Assembly: GCA_022605425.2 (NCBI GenBank)
Contig: JAKIMF020000013.1
Span: 851,173-915,172, forward strand
Source of the DNA: Hamiltosporidium tvaerminnensis
Lineage: Eukaryota; Microsporidia; Dubosqiidae
Direction of reading: 5' to 3'
DNA length: 64,000 nucleotides
Shown: positions 1-9,884 of the stretch, in pieces
How positions within the stretch are numbered: the stretch's first letter is position 1
Layout of the letters: each line of letters starts with the position of its first letter
The notes under the pieces: model-generated
The model's input: only the letters and a program-made list of their open reading frames with translations
Databases searched by the model: none
Told to the model about the DNA's origin: nothing
Translations under genes and position numbers: made by a program

Positions 1-401
1 TGTGTGAGGCGGTTGGAAAAAAAACCGAATTTTTTTAAAGAAAAAAGGTAAAAAATTGGGGGTGGAATTGTAGAAAAATTATTTTCTGAGAGACCGAGGC
101 CATGGATGTTTTTAAGGTTTTTGAGTGATGAGGGGAGAGAAGAGAGATTGTTTCTTGTCAGGTCTATCCATGTAAGAGATGTAAGACTGCCGATAGATGG
201 ATTTATGGTTATAAGTCTGTTGTCGTTTAAAGCTAAACGAGTTAAATTTTTTAGGTGGGAAATTTGTGGGGGTAAAAATGAAAGGCGGTTGTGTGAAAGG
301 ATTAGCCAGTTGAGGTCTGTCTTGGTTAAAACTACTTCTGGAATTTCGTAGAGGTTGTGTTTTGAAAGATCGATTGAGGTTATCTCGTCTGGCTGGTTCA
401 T
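1..401 (-). CDS. Leucine-rich-repeat protein, N-terminal part (runs off the window)
   Basis: The minus strand is open from an ATG at 401 to base 1 with no stop, giving about 133 residues; the gene continues outside. An in-frame TAA at 438-440 with no ATG between it and 401 fixes this start. The translation holds about five typical 23-residue LRRs (LxxLxLxxNxLxxLPxxI), for example LNWLILSHNRLSFLP, LTRLALNDNRL and LTWIDLTRNNLSSLP, with no signal peptide, so a cytoplasmic or nuclear protein is likely. The last visible repeat reads LKKFGFFSN, which recalls the LRR region before the deadenylase domain of CCR4, but SHOC2-like and other short LRR proteins have the same consensus. The LRR call is firm; the family is not. 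It is divergent from the kinase-like gene at 1693, with a repeat array between them. Confidence 0.85.
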   Translation of the reverse strand, partial: MNQPDEITSIDLSKHNLYEIPEVVLTKTDLNWLILSHNRLSFLPPQISHLKNLTRLALNDNRLITINPSIGSLTSLTWIDLTRNNLSSLPSSLKNLKNIHGLGLSENNFSTIPPPIFYLFSLKKFGFFSNRLT

Positions 402-461
402 TTTGTTTTTATTAGATTTATTTGTTTTATGCGTGTTTTAGATTTAAATGTTTCAAAATAG

Positions 462-1060
462 AGGTAAGGGGGGTGTTAATATAAAGGAATGTTTAAAGGG
501 GTGTTAAGAAAAAGAGGATTTAAGAGAGTGTTAATGATTAGGGTAGTAATAAGAGGGTGTTAAAAAAACAGAGTAAAAAGAGGGTGTTATCATAAAAAGA
601 GTTGTAATAAGAGGGTGTTAATACAAAGGAATGTTTAAAGGGGTGTTAATCTAAAGAGTAGATATTTAAGAGGGTGTTAATCGCTAGAGTAGTACATAAG
701 AGGGTGTTAATAAGAAGGAATATTTAAGAGGGTGTTAATATTAAAAGAGGATTTAAGACGGTGTTAATATAATGAGTTGTAATAAGAGGGTGTTAAAAAT
801 ACAGAGTAAAAAGAGGGTGTTAATAAAAAGGAATATTTAAAGGGGTGATAATCACTAGAGTAGTACATAAGAGGGTGTTAATAAAAAGGAATATTTAAAG
901 GGGTGATAATCACTAGAGTAGTACATAAGAGGGTGTTAATAAAAAGGAATATTTAAAGGGGTGTTAATAAAAAGGAATATTTGAAAGGGTCTTCATATAC
1001 AGTATGGTTGTTAAAAGGGTGTTAGCATACTAATGATATACAAAAAGGGTGTTAATGTAA
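462..1060 (+). repeat. Array of about 24 degenerate GGGTGTTAA repeats
   Basis: The motif AGGGTGTTAAT recurs about every 20-30 bases, linked by A-rich pieces such as AAAAAGGAATATTTAAA and CTAGAGTAGTACATAAG. Neighbouring composite units of about 55 bases (for example around 840-960) are nearly identical, so local tandem duplication is recent. The array fills most of the spacer between the divergent genes starting at 401 (minus) and 1693 (plus). No ORF is present. Confidence 0.85.
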
Positions 1061-1083
1061 ATAATAATAATATTAACACCCCC
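1046..1083. repeat. Inverted repeat closing the GGGTGTTAAT array
   Basis: The last array copy, AGGGTGTTAAT at 1046-1056, is followed after a 15-base AT spacer by its complement ATTAACACCC. This gives an 11-bp stem. A further inverted copy (TAACACCCCC) lies at about 1108-1117. Confidence 0.7.
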
Positions 1084-1117
1084 CTCCTATATAAATTATA
1101 CTACCAAACATAACACC

Positions 1118-1692
1118 CCCTTTTCTTTATAAATAATTCATTTTTCAAAAGTTGTAAAAATATTTTTCTTCAAAAAAAAACATTCTAAGAATTTTAAATT
1201 TAAAAAAAATATTTTTTAAAAAAGTAGATTTTCTTTTAAAGGAAATAATAAATTGAAATAATTTAAAATCAAATTTAAAAAATTTTCTTAGAATATGTTA
1301 TATAACAAAATAAATGACTTATATTAAAATTTACAATTTAGTAACAGAAGATTTGTTAGTTTATTTAATTAAAAATCTATTTTTTTTTAAATTGATTCCC
1401 ATTTTTTTTTTGATTTTTTTAGATTTGGGTAAATTAAATAAAAAATTATAACAGTTTTCTATTCATTGGTTGTTGATAAAATATAAAATAAATTTTTTGT
1501 TAAATCTAACAAATGAAAGTAAACATAAATGATTAATTTTAGTAATCTTACGGATAAAAAAGTGACAAAAGATATTAAATTGAAAAAAATATTTTAATTC
1601 ATTAATCTATTTAATATTTTTAAAAATACCAAATTCGTAAATATTAAATTGAAAAAATATTTTTCCAAAAAAATCCCTACGATCGTAAAAAC
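1118..1692. other. AT-rich spacer before the kinase-like gene
   Basis: No coding signal or repeat family is seen. A CCC trinucleotide at 1675-1677 lies 16 bases before the ATG at 1693, compatible with the CCC-type start-proximal motif known in microsporidia. Confidence 0.5.
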
Positions 1693-2433
1693 ATGCATAT
1701 CTCATTAATAATATCATTTGAAACAGTAAGAATATTATTTCTATGTATAACATTTAGTTCTATGAGGACTGATGATTTGTTTCTGTTATATAAAGAAGAT
1801 TCTTGTTGCGTGTATTCGAGTAGACCGGAAAATCATAATCATTATACTATAAAAGTAGCAAATGGGGAAGAAAACAATCAACTTTTAGAAAAAGAAGTAC
1901 AATTTTATACAATGCTGGATCATTATAATCTTCCTAAATTATATCACTTCTTTTACGATGAAAATAACTGTTTGACACTTTATATTGAATGCCGTGACTC
2001 AAATCTGAAATATTTTTTGGAAAAAATCGGTGAAAAAATATCTTTTGATTTTAAACTGGCAATCAGTAAAATGTTGATCGATGCGTTGTATTATTTGCAT
2101 TCTAAAAATATTCTTCATAATGATATAAAAATGGAAAATGTATGGATTAAAGGTAATAAAATACTGCTGTCTGGTTTTGAGTGTTTAACTAAGCAAGATT
2201 TTAAATCCGTTGGATCGTATAAAAAAAAATCCGAAAGTCAAGAATATGTGGCATCGAAAGTTATAAAAAATAATAAATTATATTTTGCTGCTGATATTTA
2301 CTCTTTGGGCAAATTAATGAAACAAATATTTAATTTTAAAAATATTAAATATTTTGGACCCGAGAAAGATGAAAGAGTAATTCAAATGGATTCTATTTTT
2401 GATGGGATGATGGATCATTTCCCTGAAAACTAG
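1693..2433 (+). CDS. Secreted protein-kinase-like protein, probable pseudokinase
   Basis: The product has 246 residues. Residues 1-23 are a hydrophobic signal-like segment (an internal Met at 24 could be used instead). Kinase landmarks follow in order: a VAIK-type lysine (K54 in YTIKVA), a helix-C glutamate (probably E68), a catalytic loop LHNDIKMEN with D144, K146 and N149, an APE-like ASK (187-189) and subdomain IX DIYSLG (201-206). The glycine loop is not recognisable, HRD is HND, and the DFG position reads SGF (160-162), so the metal-binding Asp is lost. The C-lobe is short, ending soon after subdomain IX. The fold call is well supported. Lack of normal catalysis and secretion are inferred. 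A secreted pseudokinase would act outside the parasite cell, perhaps on the host; no target can be read from the sequence. Confidence 0.75.
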   Translation: MHISLIISFETVRILFLCITFSSMRTDDLFLLYKEDSCCVYSSRPENHNHYTIKVANGEENNQLLEKEVQFYTMLDHYNLPKLYHFFYDENNCLTLYIECRDSNLKYFLEKIGEKISFDFKLAISKMLIDALYYLHSKNILHNDIKMENVWIKGNKILLSGFECLTKQDFKSVGSYKKKSESQEYVASKVIKNNKLYFAADIYSLGKLMKQIFNFKNIKYFGPEKDERVIQMDSIFDGMMDHFPEN

Positions 2434-2452
2434 AGACTCTTTAGAAACTGTA

Positions 2453-2827
2453 ATGGGTTTTGATATTTTTAGTGTATTTTATAGTTTCGTGTTCTGTTTC
2501 TGTAAGCAGAAAGATATTAATTTTGAAAGTGTCAACGGAAAATTTATCAAAAAAGGAAATACACTTATAAATATATTTATAAACAGAAAAATTATAATAA
2601 TTTGTTCTTGTAGTGAACAAAAACCTATGAGAACATCAATTAGGAGAAAGATGCATTCAATGGTAAAAAATATTAAGGTTTGGCGAAAAACTAAAATTTT
2701 TGATAAAAAAAATATCACAGTATCTATTAATGGTGTTTCAAAACCTATTTATTTTCTATCTTTAGATGAATTAAATGATCTAGAATTAATTTTCCTGAGA
2801 TGTAAAAAATTTTGGAATATAAAATGA
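2453..2827 (+). CDS. Hypothetical 124-residue protein
   Basis: The ORF starts 19 bases after the kinase-like stop, in another frame. It has a hydrophobic N-terminus (FSVFYSFVFCFC, residues 6-17) that could be a signal peptide, then a Lys-rich, Ile-rich body. No family is recognised. It may be a separate small secreted protein or a frame-displaced piece of a once longer neighbour. No kinase C-lobe motif is visible in it, so I do not join the two. An overlapping antisense ORF at 2479-2718 looks like a shadow. Confidence 0.4.
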   Translation: MGFDIFSVFYSFVFCFCKQKDINFESVNGKFIKKGNTLINIFINRKIIIICSCSEQKPMRTSIRRKMHSMVKNIKVWRKTKIFDKKNITVSINGVSKPIYFLSLDELNDLELIFLRCKKFWNIK

Positions 2828-3101
2828 AAATAGTAAATTCCTGAAAGGTTATTGTATTCTCACATTTACATTTATTTAAAATCCATAGAATTAATTAATA
2901 AGATAAATCTTAGAAATAATTAAAAAAATTTACAGTAAATTCATTTTTGATTTTTAAATCGCTTTTAATTGATATAAATTGACTTTTCAACTTATTCTAT
3001 ACCTTGGTAGTTTAATGTTTCGTATTTATTTATACAAAATTTTTTGAGTAATTCATTTATATATTGATATTTATGAGAATTAAATCATCTTTTATTTAAA
3101 A

Positions 3102-3760
3102 CTATCACATTTTTTAAAAACAGTGACAAGTGTTATATTTTTCTTCATGACATGCACGCAGTTCTAAAGTTAATATAAGTAACTTTTACCCCACCACTCC
3201 ATCAGTACCCTCTGCGATACCTACGTCCCAAAGCCTTTCTTCTACCAAATGGGTAGAACCTAATTAATAAGCGAGGCAGTTGCCCGGAGTTCGTTAATGT
3301 CCGTTGCATGGAGTGTGGTCGAAAGCCAAACCCCCCTAGGCCCCCCAAGACTATGCAGCATTCCCTTTACTCTACACTTTCTGAACCCAATAAAATTCTA
3401 GCTAAGATATATTTCAGAGATTTACATGGGTCCACCTAGACAGTGCAATGTCATACCAACAGGTATAACCTGCTACTTAGCTCTCCTGGCTTTAAATGGT
3501 TTTTATTTTTATATCTCCCAGGCGCTAAGTCTTCTAACCCGAGTGAGCAAGGCTAGGTTTCCATGTTTTTAAATGGCAATTACCTACATGTTCAGCTGCG
3601 GTCTGCAATCTGGTTACATAAAAAAATACAAATAAATTTGTAGAAAAAGTTTCATCATTTCCCAAACCTTCTCCTACTCATACAAAATCCCATGGAACAA
3701 CCGAAGATTTTATGTGGTTTCATTATTACTTAAAATCCTAACAATGAGTTCATATATCAA
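3102..3760 (-). repeat. Dispersed repeat family A, copy 1
   Basis: About 660 bases related to six other segments here (3812, 11074, 16754, 35188, 36290, 44316). Shared blocks include GACATTAACGCAGTTCTAGG (changed here to a GCACGCAGTTCTA form), CGGAGTTCGTTAATGTCCG and TGTCATACCAACAGGTATAA. It is non-coding. The end equivalent to the GCTTGGCAATGAG block is missing or diverged. Confidence 0.85.
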
Positions 3761-3811
3761 TTTCATAAAAGTAGAAAAAATTAATAATTTGTATATTTTT
3801 TCTTATAAAAT

Positions 3812-4520
3812 CTAGAGGGAGGAATACCAGATAAAAAACTTTCGGCTTGGCAATGAGTGTGTGAAACTGGTGTGAGGATCATTGTTGGGGGGGAATAAAA
3901 CTACACTACATCTTTGGTTGTTCCATGGGAGTTGTTATAAGGAGGAGAGATCTAAGAATCTGAGAAACTTTTTCTACAAATATATTTGTAGTTTTTTCTG
4001 TAACCAGATTGCAGACCGCAGCTAAACTTGTAGGTAATTGTCATGTAAAAGCATGGAAAACTAGTCTTGATAACTCGGTTTAGAAGACTTAGCGCCAGGG
4101 AGATATAAAATATAAAACCATTTAACCTTGGGAAAGCTAAGTAACAGGTTATACTTGTTGGTATGACATTGCACTGTCTAGGTGAACCCCATGTAAGGCT
4201 ATGAGATATATCTTGGCTAGAAGTTTATTGGGTTCAGGAAGTGTAGAGCAAGTGGGAATGTTGCATAGTCTTAGGGGAGCCTAGGGGGGGCTTCGATCAC
4301 ACTCTATACAACGGACATTAACGAACCCTGGGCAACTGACTTGCCTATTAATCAGTTTCTACACATTTGGTAGAAGAAAGGCTTTACACGTAAGTATCGC
4401 AGAGACTGCTGATGAAGTAGTGGGGTAGAAGTTACTTATATTAACTTTAGAACTGCGTGCATGTCATGAAGACAAATATAACACTTACCACTGTTATAAA
4501 AGGATGTAATATTTTTATTT
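3812..4520 (+). repeat. Dispersed repeat family A, copy 2 (inverted to copy 1)
   Basis: About 710 bases in the opposite orientation to copy 1, beginning with the GAGGAATACCAGATAAAAAA / GCTTGGCAATGAG block and ending near ACACTTACCACTGTT. It contains the perfect palindrome CTACAAATATATTTGTAG at 3974-3991 and TACTTGTTGGTAT, a small hairpin also found in other copies. Confidence 0.85.
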
Positions 4521-4835
4521 AATTATTCTTAAATATTTTTATGATTTCTTTTAACTGAGATTTGTTAAATAGTTAAACTATGAGAAAGATTTTGTGTTCT
4601 TATTAATATTTCGTGTAAACTCTAATAAAATCTTTCTAATATGTTTTTTCTAATTTAATAAAAAAATTTTGCTCCTAATATTTTTGGTTTCAACTATAAT
4701 TATTTACATCACTAAGTTTATTAATCCTCTTTAAACTTATATTATTAGACTATTTAAATAGGTTTAATAGATTTAAAGATACTATTATTAAATTATAATA
4801 TCTCTTTTTGTTCTATGTAAATTTATACTTCTAAA
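4521..4835. other. AT-rich spacer, nothing recognised
   Basis: No ORF of note and no clear repeat family. Confidence 0.5.
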
Positions 4836-5060
4836 CTTACTTACTTATTCCTGTCCTCTTTTACCTCTCGGAGTCGAGGATGAACAAATAAAAATTCCCC
4901 ATTTGTTTCTTTAAATTGGTACAACTCGGGATTATGAAGTATTGGCTTATAGATCTAGCGTGGGTTTATCCCTTCATAATCACAATAATGATTTTCAAAA
5001 ATTTTTAGACACTCATTTCCAAGCAGATAGATTTTAAAGTGATTATCCTTCCTTCATCAA
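4836..5060 (-). repeat. Dispersed repeat family B, copy 1 (SINE-like)
   Basis: About 225 bases that align in reverse complement with 8250-8470. One end carries CTTACTTACTTA, a simple tail of the kind left by retroposons. The other end shares the AGGA(T)AA.CAC / GCTTGGAAATGAG block with family A. Confidence 0.75.
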
Positions 5061-5145
5061 CTTCGAAACACCTTATGAAAATAAATTATTAGGTTACTTG
5101 ATTAAACCAACACTGTAACATATCATTTATATAATTCAGTAATGT

Positions 5146-6060
5146 CCCGACGACTCACCTCGAAATGTTTAATTGGTTAAAACAATATAAGACACCTATA
5201 AGAGTGCTTCAATTAATATATGTTTCTTTCTATTTGTTCATAAATCTTACACAACCAATAATAGGGAGTAGAACTGAAAATAAAACAATTTAAAAGATTC
5301 TATTGGTTAATAAAAGATTAAAATGAACATTGTTAAAATTGTTTCCAGACTTTGGTATTAATTAAGAATAACATAATATTGTTTTTTATTTTTCTAAACT
5401 AATCTGGGTAAAAAAAAGTTTAAATCAAATTGTTAAGATTTTTCTTTTAAGAATTTACAGTTACATATAAACTCTTATGATACAATTTATGCTTTTTATC
5501 ATTCTTCTGTTTAATATATTTATATTCTCAAAATCAATTGCATGAAACAAATATTACTTGAATAACTTCCTGGAACGTTATACTTGATTTAATTAAAATA
5601 ATTTTAATAAAGATGACTAAGAATTATACAATATGTAAATGATCAAACAGCGTATAGTTAAACAGTTATTTCAGACAATAAAACACTTTACAAGAATACA
5701 TTTCTCCGTAGAAAAGGAACTAGTGAATAAAAATAGGGAGAATGTGAACAGAAGAAATATTTAAGCCGAGCCCAAGCTCTGAAAAATTGGAATAAATATA
5801 TGAGAGAAGAGAAATATTCGGATTAAAAAAGTTATAATTTTTATTGAGTAATTGCTTAAGAGCGGTAAATAGTTTGGAAATACAAGAATAAAAAAATATG
5901 CGAGAAACAGACTAAGTGAGAGGATAAAGTTTTTATTGAAATGATTGAGGAATTATGACTCAGATAATGAAATTTAAGAAAATTCATGGCATTTTTTTCT
6001 TATGAATGTAAATGAAGGTTCGTTTCTACAGATTAACGTCTAGTCTTAATCTATTTGATT
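5146..6060 (-). repeat. Dispersed repeat family C, copy 1
   Basis: About 900 bases whose reverse complement matches 18771-19710 and, more weakly, 22090-22748. Shared blocks include TATTATTGGTTGTGTAAGAT, TGTCTTATATT.TTTTAACCAATTAA and GTAGAAACGAAC.TTC. No conserved reading frame is evident, so it is an old mobile-element remnant or a duplicated segment. Confidence 0.75.
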
Positions 6061-6429
6061 AACATATCTCTTAAATGTATTTTAATATGTTTGAAATAAT
6101 GAACAAACTTTACTACAAAGTATTAGAGTTTTACCAATGTTCTTACTTAATTTTATTCTTTAAAACTAAATCATAAAATCTCTAAAATTAAATTTACTTT
6201 TTTAAAATTGTTTATGATTAGTATATTTATGCTACAAGAGATTTAAATAATTGGAAGTTATACATAATGACAATAAAATTGGGCAATTGGAGAAATTTTT
6301 TATAAAAATTTTTAAACATACCAATATAAAAGAACATTTTAGTAAAGTAAAAAAATTGTGGAAAAAAGTACTATAACAAAAAAACATGTACATTTATAAA
6401 GTATGTCTAATCCAAACGTTTTTATTTAT
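6061..6429. other. AT-rich spacer, nothing recognised
   Basis: No supported gene or repeat. Confidence 0.5.
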
Positions 6430-6880
6430 TAGAGTAGTTTTAATTTCGTGGTATTTCGAGTTACAAAGCTTTTTTTCCTTAAGGCACCTGCACCTGCATT
6501 TGCCAGATATTTATCCAATTTTGCTGCCACATTGATTATAACTATGGGATCCGGTCTTGAATGGCATTCTCCATATTCTCTTAACGAAATCTCGTCTTTT
6601 GTAATTTTTTTTCAATGCAAAAAAACGTTTAAATTACATATTTTAGATTTGTTCCTCCATTAATTGATTCAAGATATAATGTTAGATGTCTAGATGACAA
6701 GGTTCGGCATCCGTTATTTTCAGAAAAAATGTCATGCTGTTTCTTTCATCATTGCGAGTTCTGTCGAAATATAGGACTCAAAATCTCTGCACGCCACCTC
6801 TTTAGCGGCAGCGTACATTAAATTGGAAATTTCAAACATTTCTTTAGCTGGATGTTAAGATTTTTTGCTGAAATCTCCAT
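6430..6880 (-). pseudogene. Decayed protein-coding segment, function unknown
   Basis: Read on the minus strand from an ATG at 6880, coding-like peptides appear in changing frames: MEISAKNLNIQLKK, then YAAAKEVACRDFESYIS and MMKETA, then GCRTLSSRHLTLYLESING, then INVAAKLDKYLANAGAGALR. Base composition is higher in GC than the flanks. At least two frameshifts and several stops separate the pieces. I do not recognise the family; a retroelement or lineage-specific gene are both possible. The 71-residue plus-strand ORF at 6448-6663 is the shadow of this region. Confidence 0.45.
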
Positions 6881-8249
6881 AATTTTTAATATGTTGATTT
6901 TTTTAGAATAAAATAAAAAATTTGAAAAATTACCCATTCGCTTAGACATCATGTATAATCCCCAATTATTCAAATTGCCTGTAACATATATAAGGTTTTG
7001 TAAATATTTTCTCTGTATATAAGGTTCTTAGACAGATGTTAGCAGACCACAAATGTTATCTTTTTAAATTCACTGTTTGATATAAATTTATTCTTTAGTT
7101 TATTTAAATTATAATTTCAACCATTTTTGTAGTTTTGAGTCTAGGTTGTTTTTGAATTGAATAATATTTTTTAGATTCTTGTAAAATCTTATTTTTAAAT
7201 TTTATAAACCTAAATTGAGTTTATTTGCTGTTCTTCAATATACTTTGATATTCAAAAAACATAAAAATTGTAAAAAACTTATATTATATTAAAAATTAAG
7301 GTTTTGTTTCATATCTACCTCACGTATTTAATCGTAGAGAGTAATTTTAGTGATGAATACTTATTTCTTAATATAATAAAACTATACAAACCGAATTATT
7401 CAATAAGTTTGTAATTTATTTAAGAAAATAGATTGTAAAATCAAATATTCTTCATCGGTATTTCTTTTTTAAAAAATTTTCAGGAATTTTCTGACTAAAA
7501 ATAATTTAAACAATGAATATGGAAATATACAGGCAAACATGTCATTGAATTTTAATATTTTCTAATTGTTTTTCTTACCTAAGTTTTTTATGTCATTTTC
7601 TAATTTTTATATAATTTGTGATATGAACAGTGAGATTGATTTAAAGCAGAGAATTTAAATAAATTATTTTAGCAAAGACGTTGAATTGTAACTAATACAT
7701 CTTTGGGTTGAATTTGTCCAAGTGAATATATTTTTTTATTGTTTTTTATTCAGACAAACTATCAACAAATTGCTTATCATGATTAGATTGTAACAATCAA
7801 AAGACTTGTAGGCTATACAATGATACAATAAGGTAGAAATAAAATTATTACTCTTCTTTAGACATAATCCCATACTCCTTTGCATGATATATAAGAATAT
7901 ATTATCTAAGCTATAATTATACTCACTCTATTAAGAAAATATAGGAAAATTATTTTTTTAATTAATATATTTGATAATCTAACTAGTTTATACAAAAAAA
8001 TAAAAGAAAGAAACATAAAATTACACATCTAAAATGAGAAAACTTGTTTCATATATAAAAAATCTTGGAACTTAGACTCACGATTTGATAAATATTATAG
8101 ATTAGAATCCCAGACTATTCTAAGCTGTTATATCATGAAAAATTAAATTTTTTCAACTTCAATTATTAGTTTCAAGGTTATTCATATTTTCTTCAAGAGA
8201 GAGATATATGAACTATGATCATTGAATCTAGCTTTCTTATTCTTACAAA
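6881..8249. other. AT-rich spacer, nothing recognised
   Basis: About 1.4 kb of low-complexity AT sequence without a supported ORF. Confidence 0.5.
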
Positions 8250-8470
8250 GTAAAAGGAGGATAACCACATTAAAAACTTTCTGATCGGCAACGAATATGT
8301 ACGATTACTATGAAAATGATTGCAGCCATTCGGTGGGAAATAAACCACACCGAATCTATAAGCCGATGTTCTATAATCTCGAGTTATAACAGATTTAAAG
8401 AAACAAATGGAAAAATTTGTTATTTCTATCGACACCGAGAAGTAAAAGAAGAATGGAATAAGTAAGTAAG
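8250..8470 (+). repeat. Dispersed repeat family B, copy 2 (SINE-like)
   Basis: It begins with AGGAGGATAACCACATTAAA, shared with family A, and ends with the tail TAAGTAAGTAAG. The middle, compared with copies at 4836 and 41498, gives a consensus resembling the T-arm of a tRNA read in reverse (GGGTTCGAATCCC type). The 80-residue minus-strand ORF at 8193-8435 lies within it and is not a gene. Confidence 0.75.
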
Positions 8471-9040
8471 TTATTCTTACGTATAAAAATTTAGTTAGAT
8501 TTACTCCTGTAATCTAAAAATTACTTTATATTTACTTCGATTTTTAACAATTTATAGTTTCTAATGTATTTCACTTCGCGTATAAAGATTTTAAATACAG
8601 GAAAATAGAAATTTCACTTTCTATGTTTTCTTATAAAAACAAGAAATATATGAAGAACTGTTACTTAGTAACAACATTTAATTTCACTTTAATTAAACTT
8701 AACTTCTAAATTTTTAAAAAATACATGAGATTTAGCATATTCACCGATTATTCGATCAAAAATATAAATAAATTATTCAATTCAATAAAACTACTAGCCT
8801 TGTTATTTCATCATAAATACAGATAATTTATTAGATACTTAGTATATTTTTTTTAAAATACACAGTTCAATCTACACAATACCATAATTTAAAATCTATT
8901 TAAGTTTATTTTTATTCTTCAACTTAAACAATATTTTTGTCTTTTAATACCTGTCTTCTTATAAACGAGGACTTATAGTTTTCTTAGCCATAAAAATATA
9001 TTTGAAGGGGTATTTCAATTTCTTAAAAAAAATAAACTTC
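8471..9040. other. AT-rich spacer, nothing recognised
   Basis: No supported gene. Confidence 0.5.
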
Positions 9041-9135
9041 CATTGATTTTTTCAAAGTAAAATTAAACTTTCATTAATTTTTTTAAGGTAAAACTAATTT
9101 TCATTGATTTTTTTAAAGTAAAACATAACAACCTT
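9041..9135 (+). repeat. Short tandem repeat, three copies of about 35 bases
   Basis: The unit is close to TTTCATTGATTTTTTTAAAGTAAAA followed by a short linker; three consecutive copies differ by a few bases. Confidence 0.7.
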
Positions 9136-9369
9136 CTATTTTCTTAATAAAAAAGTCAAATAAAATTTCATTTCTCTTTTCTTTAAATTTAATGAACAAC
9201 GATCTTTCTTTATTTAGATGATTTATTCTTACAATTACAGATAGAAAATAAACAATTATTAAATTATCATAGAGAATTGTATTATGTTATATCTTAGATT
9301 TGTATATTTTTATTATTTCCTCTTTTCGTAAATTTAATACATCTTTTTATTAAATCTATTAACTCAGAC

Positions 9370-9505
9370 TTTCTTGTCTTTTCTTTTCATTTCTTTTCTT
9401 GTCTTTTCATTTTCATGTCTTTTCATATCTTTTCATTTCTTTTCATATCTTTTCATTTCATTTCTTTTCTTTTCTTTTCTTTTCTTTTCTTTTCTTTTCA
9501 TTTTC
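9370..9505 (+). repeat. TTTTC-rich microsatellite
   Basis: Pyrimidine run made of TTTTC/TCTTTTCAT units. The 65-residue Phe/Ser-rich ORF over it is an artefact of the repeat. Confidence 0.85.
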
Positions 9506-9635
9506 ATTTTAATTTTACTATTTTTTTATCACAAATATTATTTTTATAGAACTAACAATAAAAAAAAGTAAAAAGCATTTCTTTAATTAAGAAATATAAA
9601 AAAATATAACAAATCTAAAAAGAAAATAATTTTTA

Positions 9636-9850
9636 TTCTTTTGAATAATCTGAATAATTCTAATAATTTTTATTATTTTGAATAATTCTAATAAATCCTA
9701 TTTCCAATAATTCTATTTCTAATAATTCCAATAATTCTATTTCTAATAATTCCAAAAATTCTAATACATCCTATTTCTAATAACTCTAATAATTCTTATA
9801 TTTCTAATAATTCTATTCCTTATAATTCTATTAAATCCTATTGCTGGTAA
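9636..9850 (+). repeat. AATAATTCTAATAATTCC-type repeat
   Basis: Irregular tandem array of TCTAATAATTCC and TCCTATTTCTAATAA units just upstream of the next gene. Confidence 0.75.
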
Positions 9851-9884
9851 AATATTTAATTCCATTTAAAAACCCTACCTTTAT

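Noticed and set aside
9374-9571. Phe/Ser-rich 65-residue ORF
   Set aside because: Wholly within a TTTTC microsatellite.
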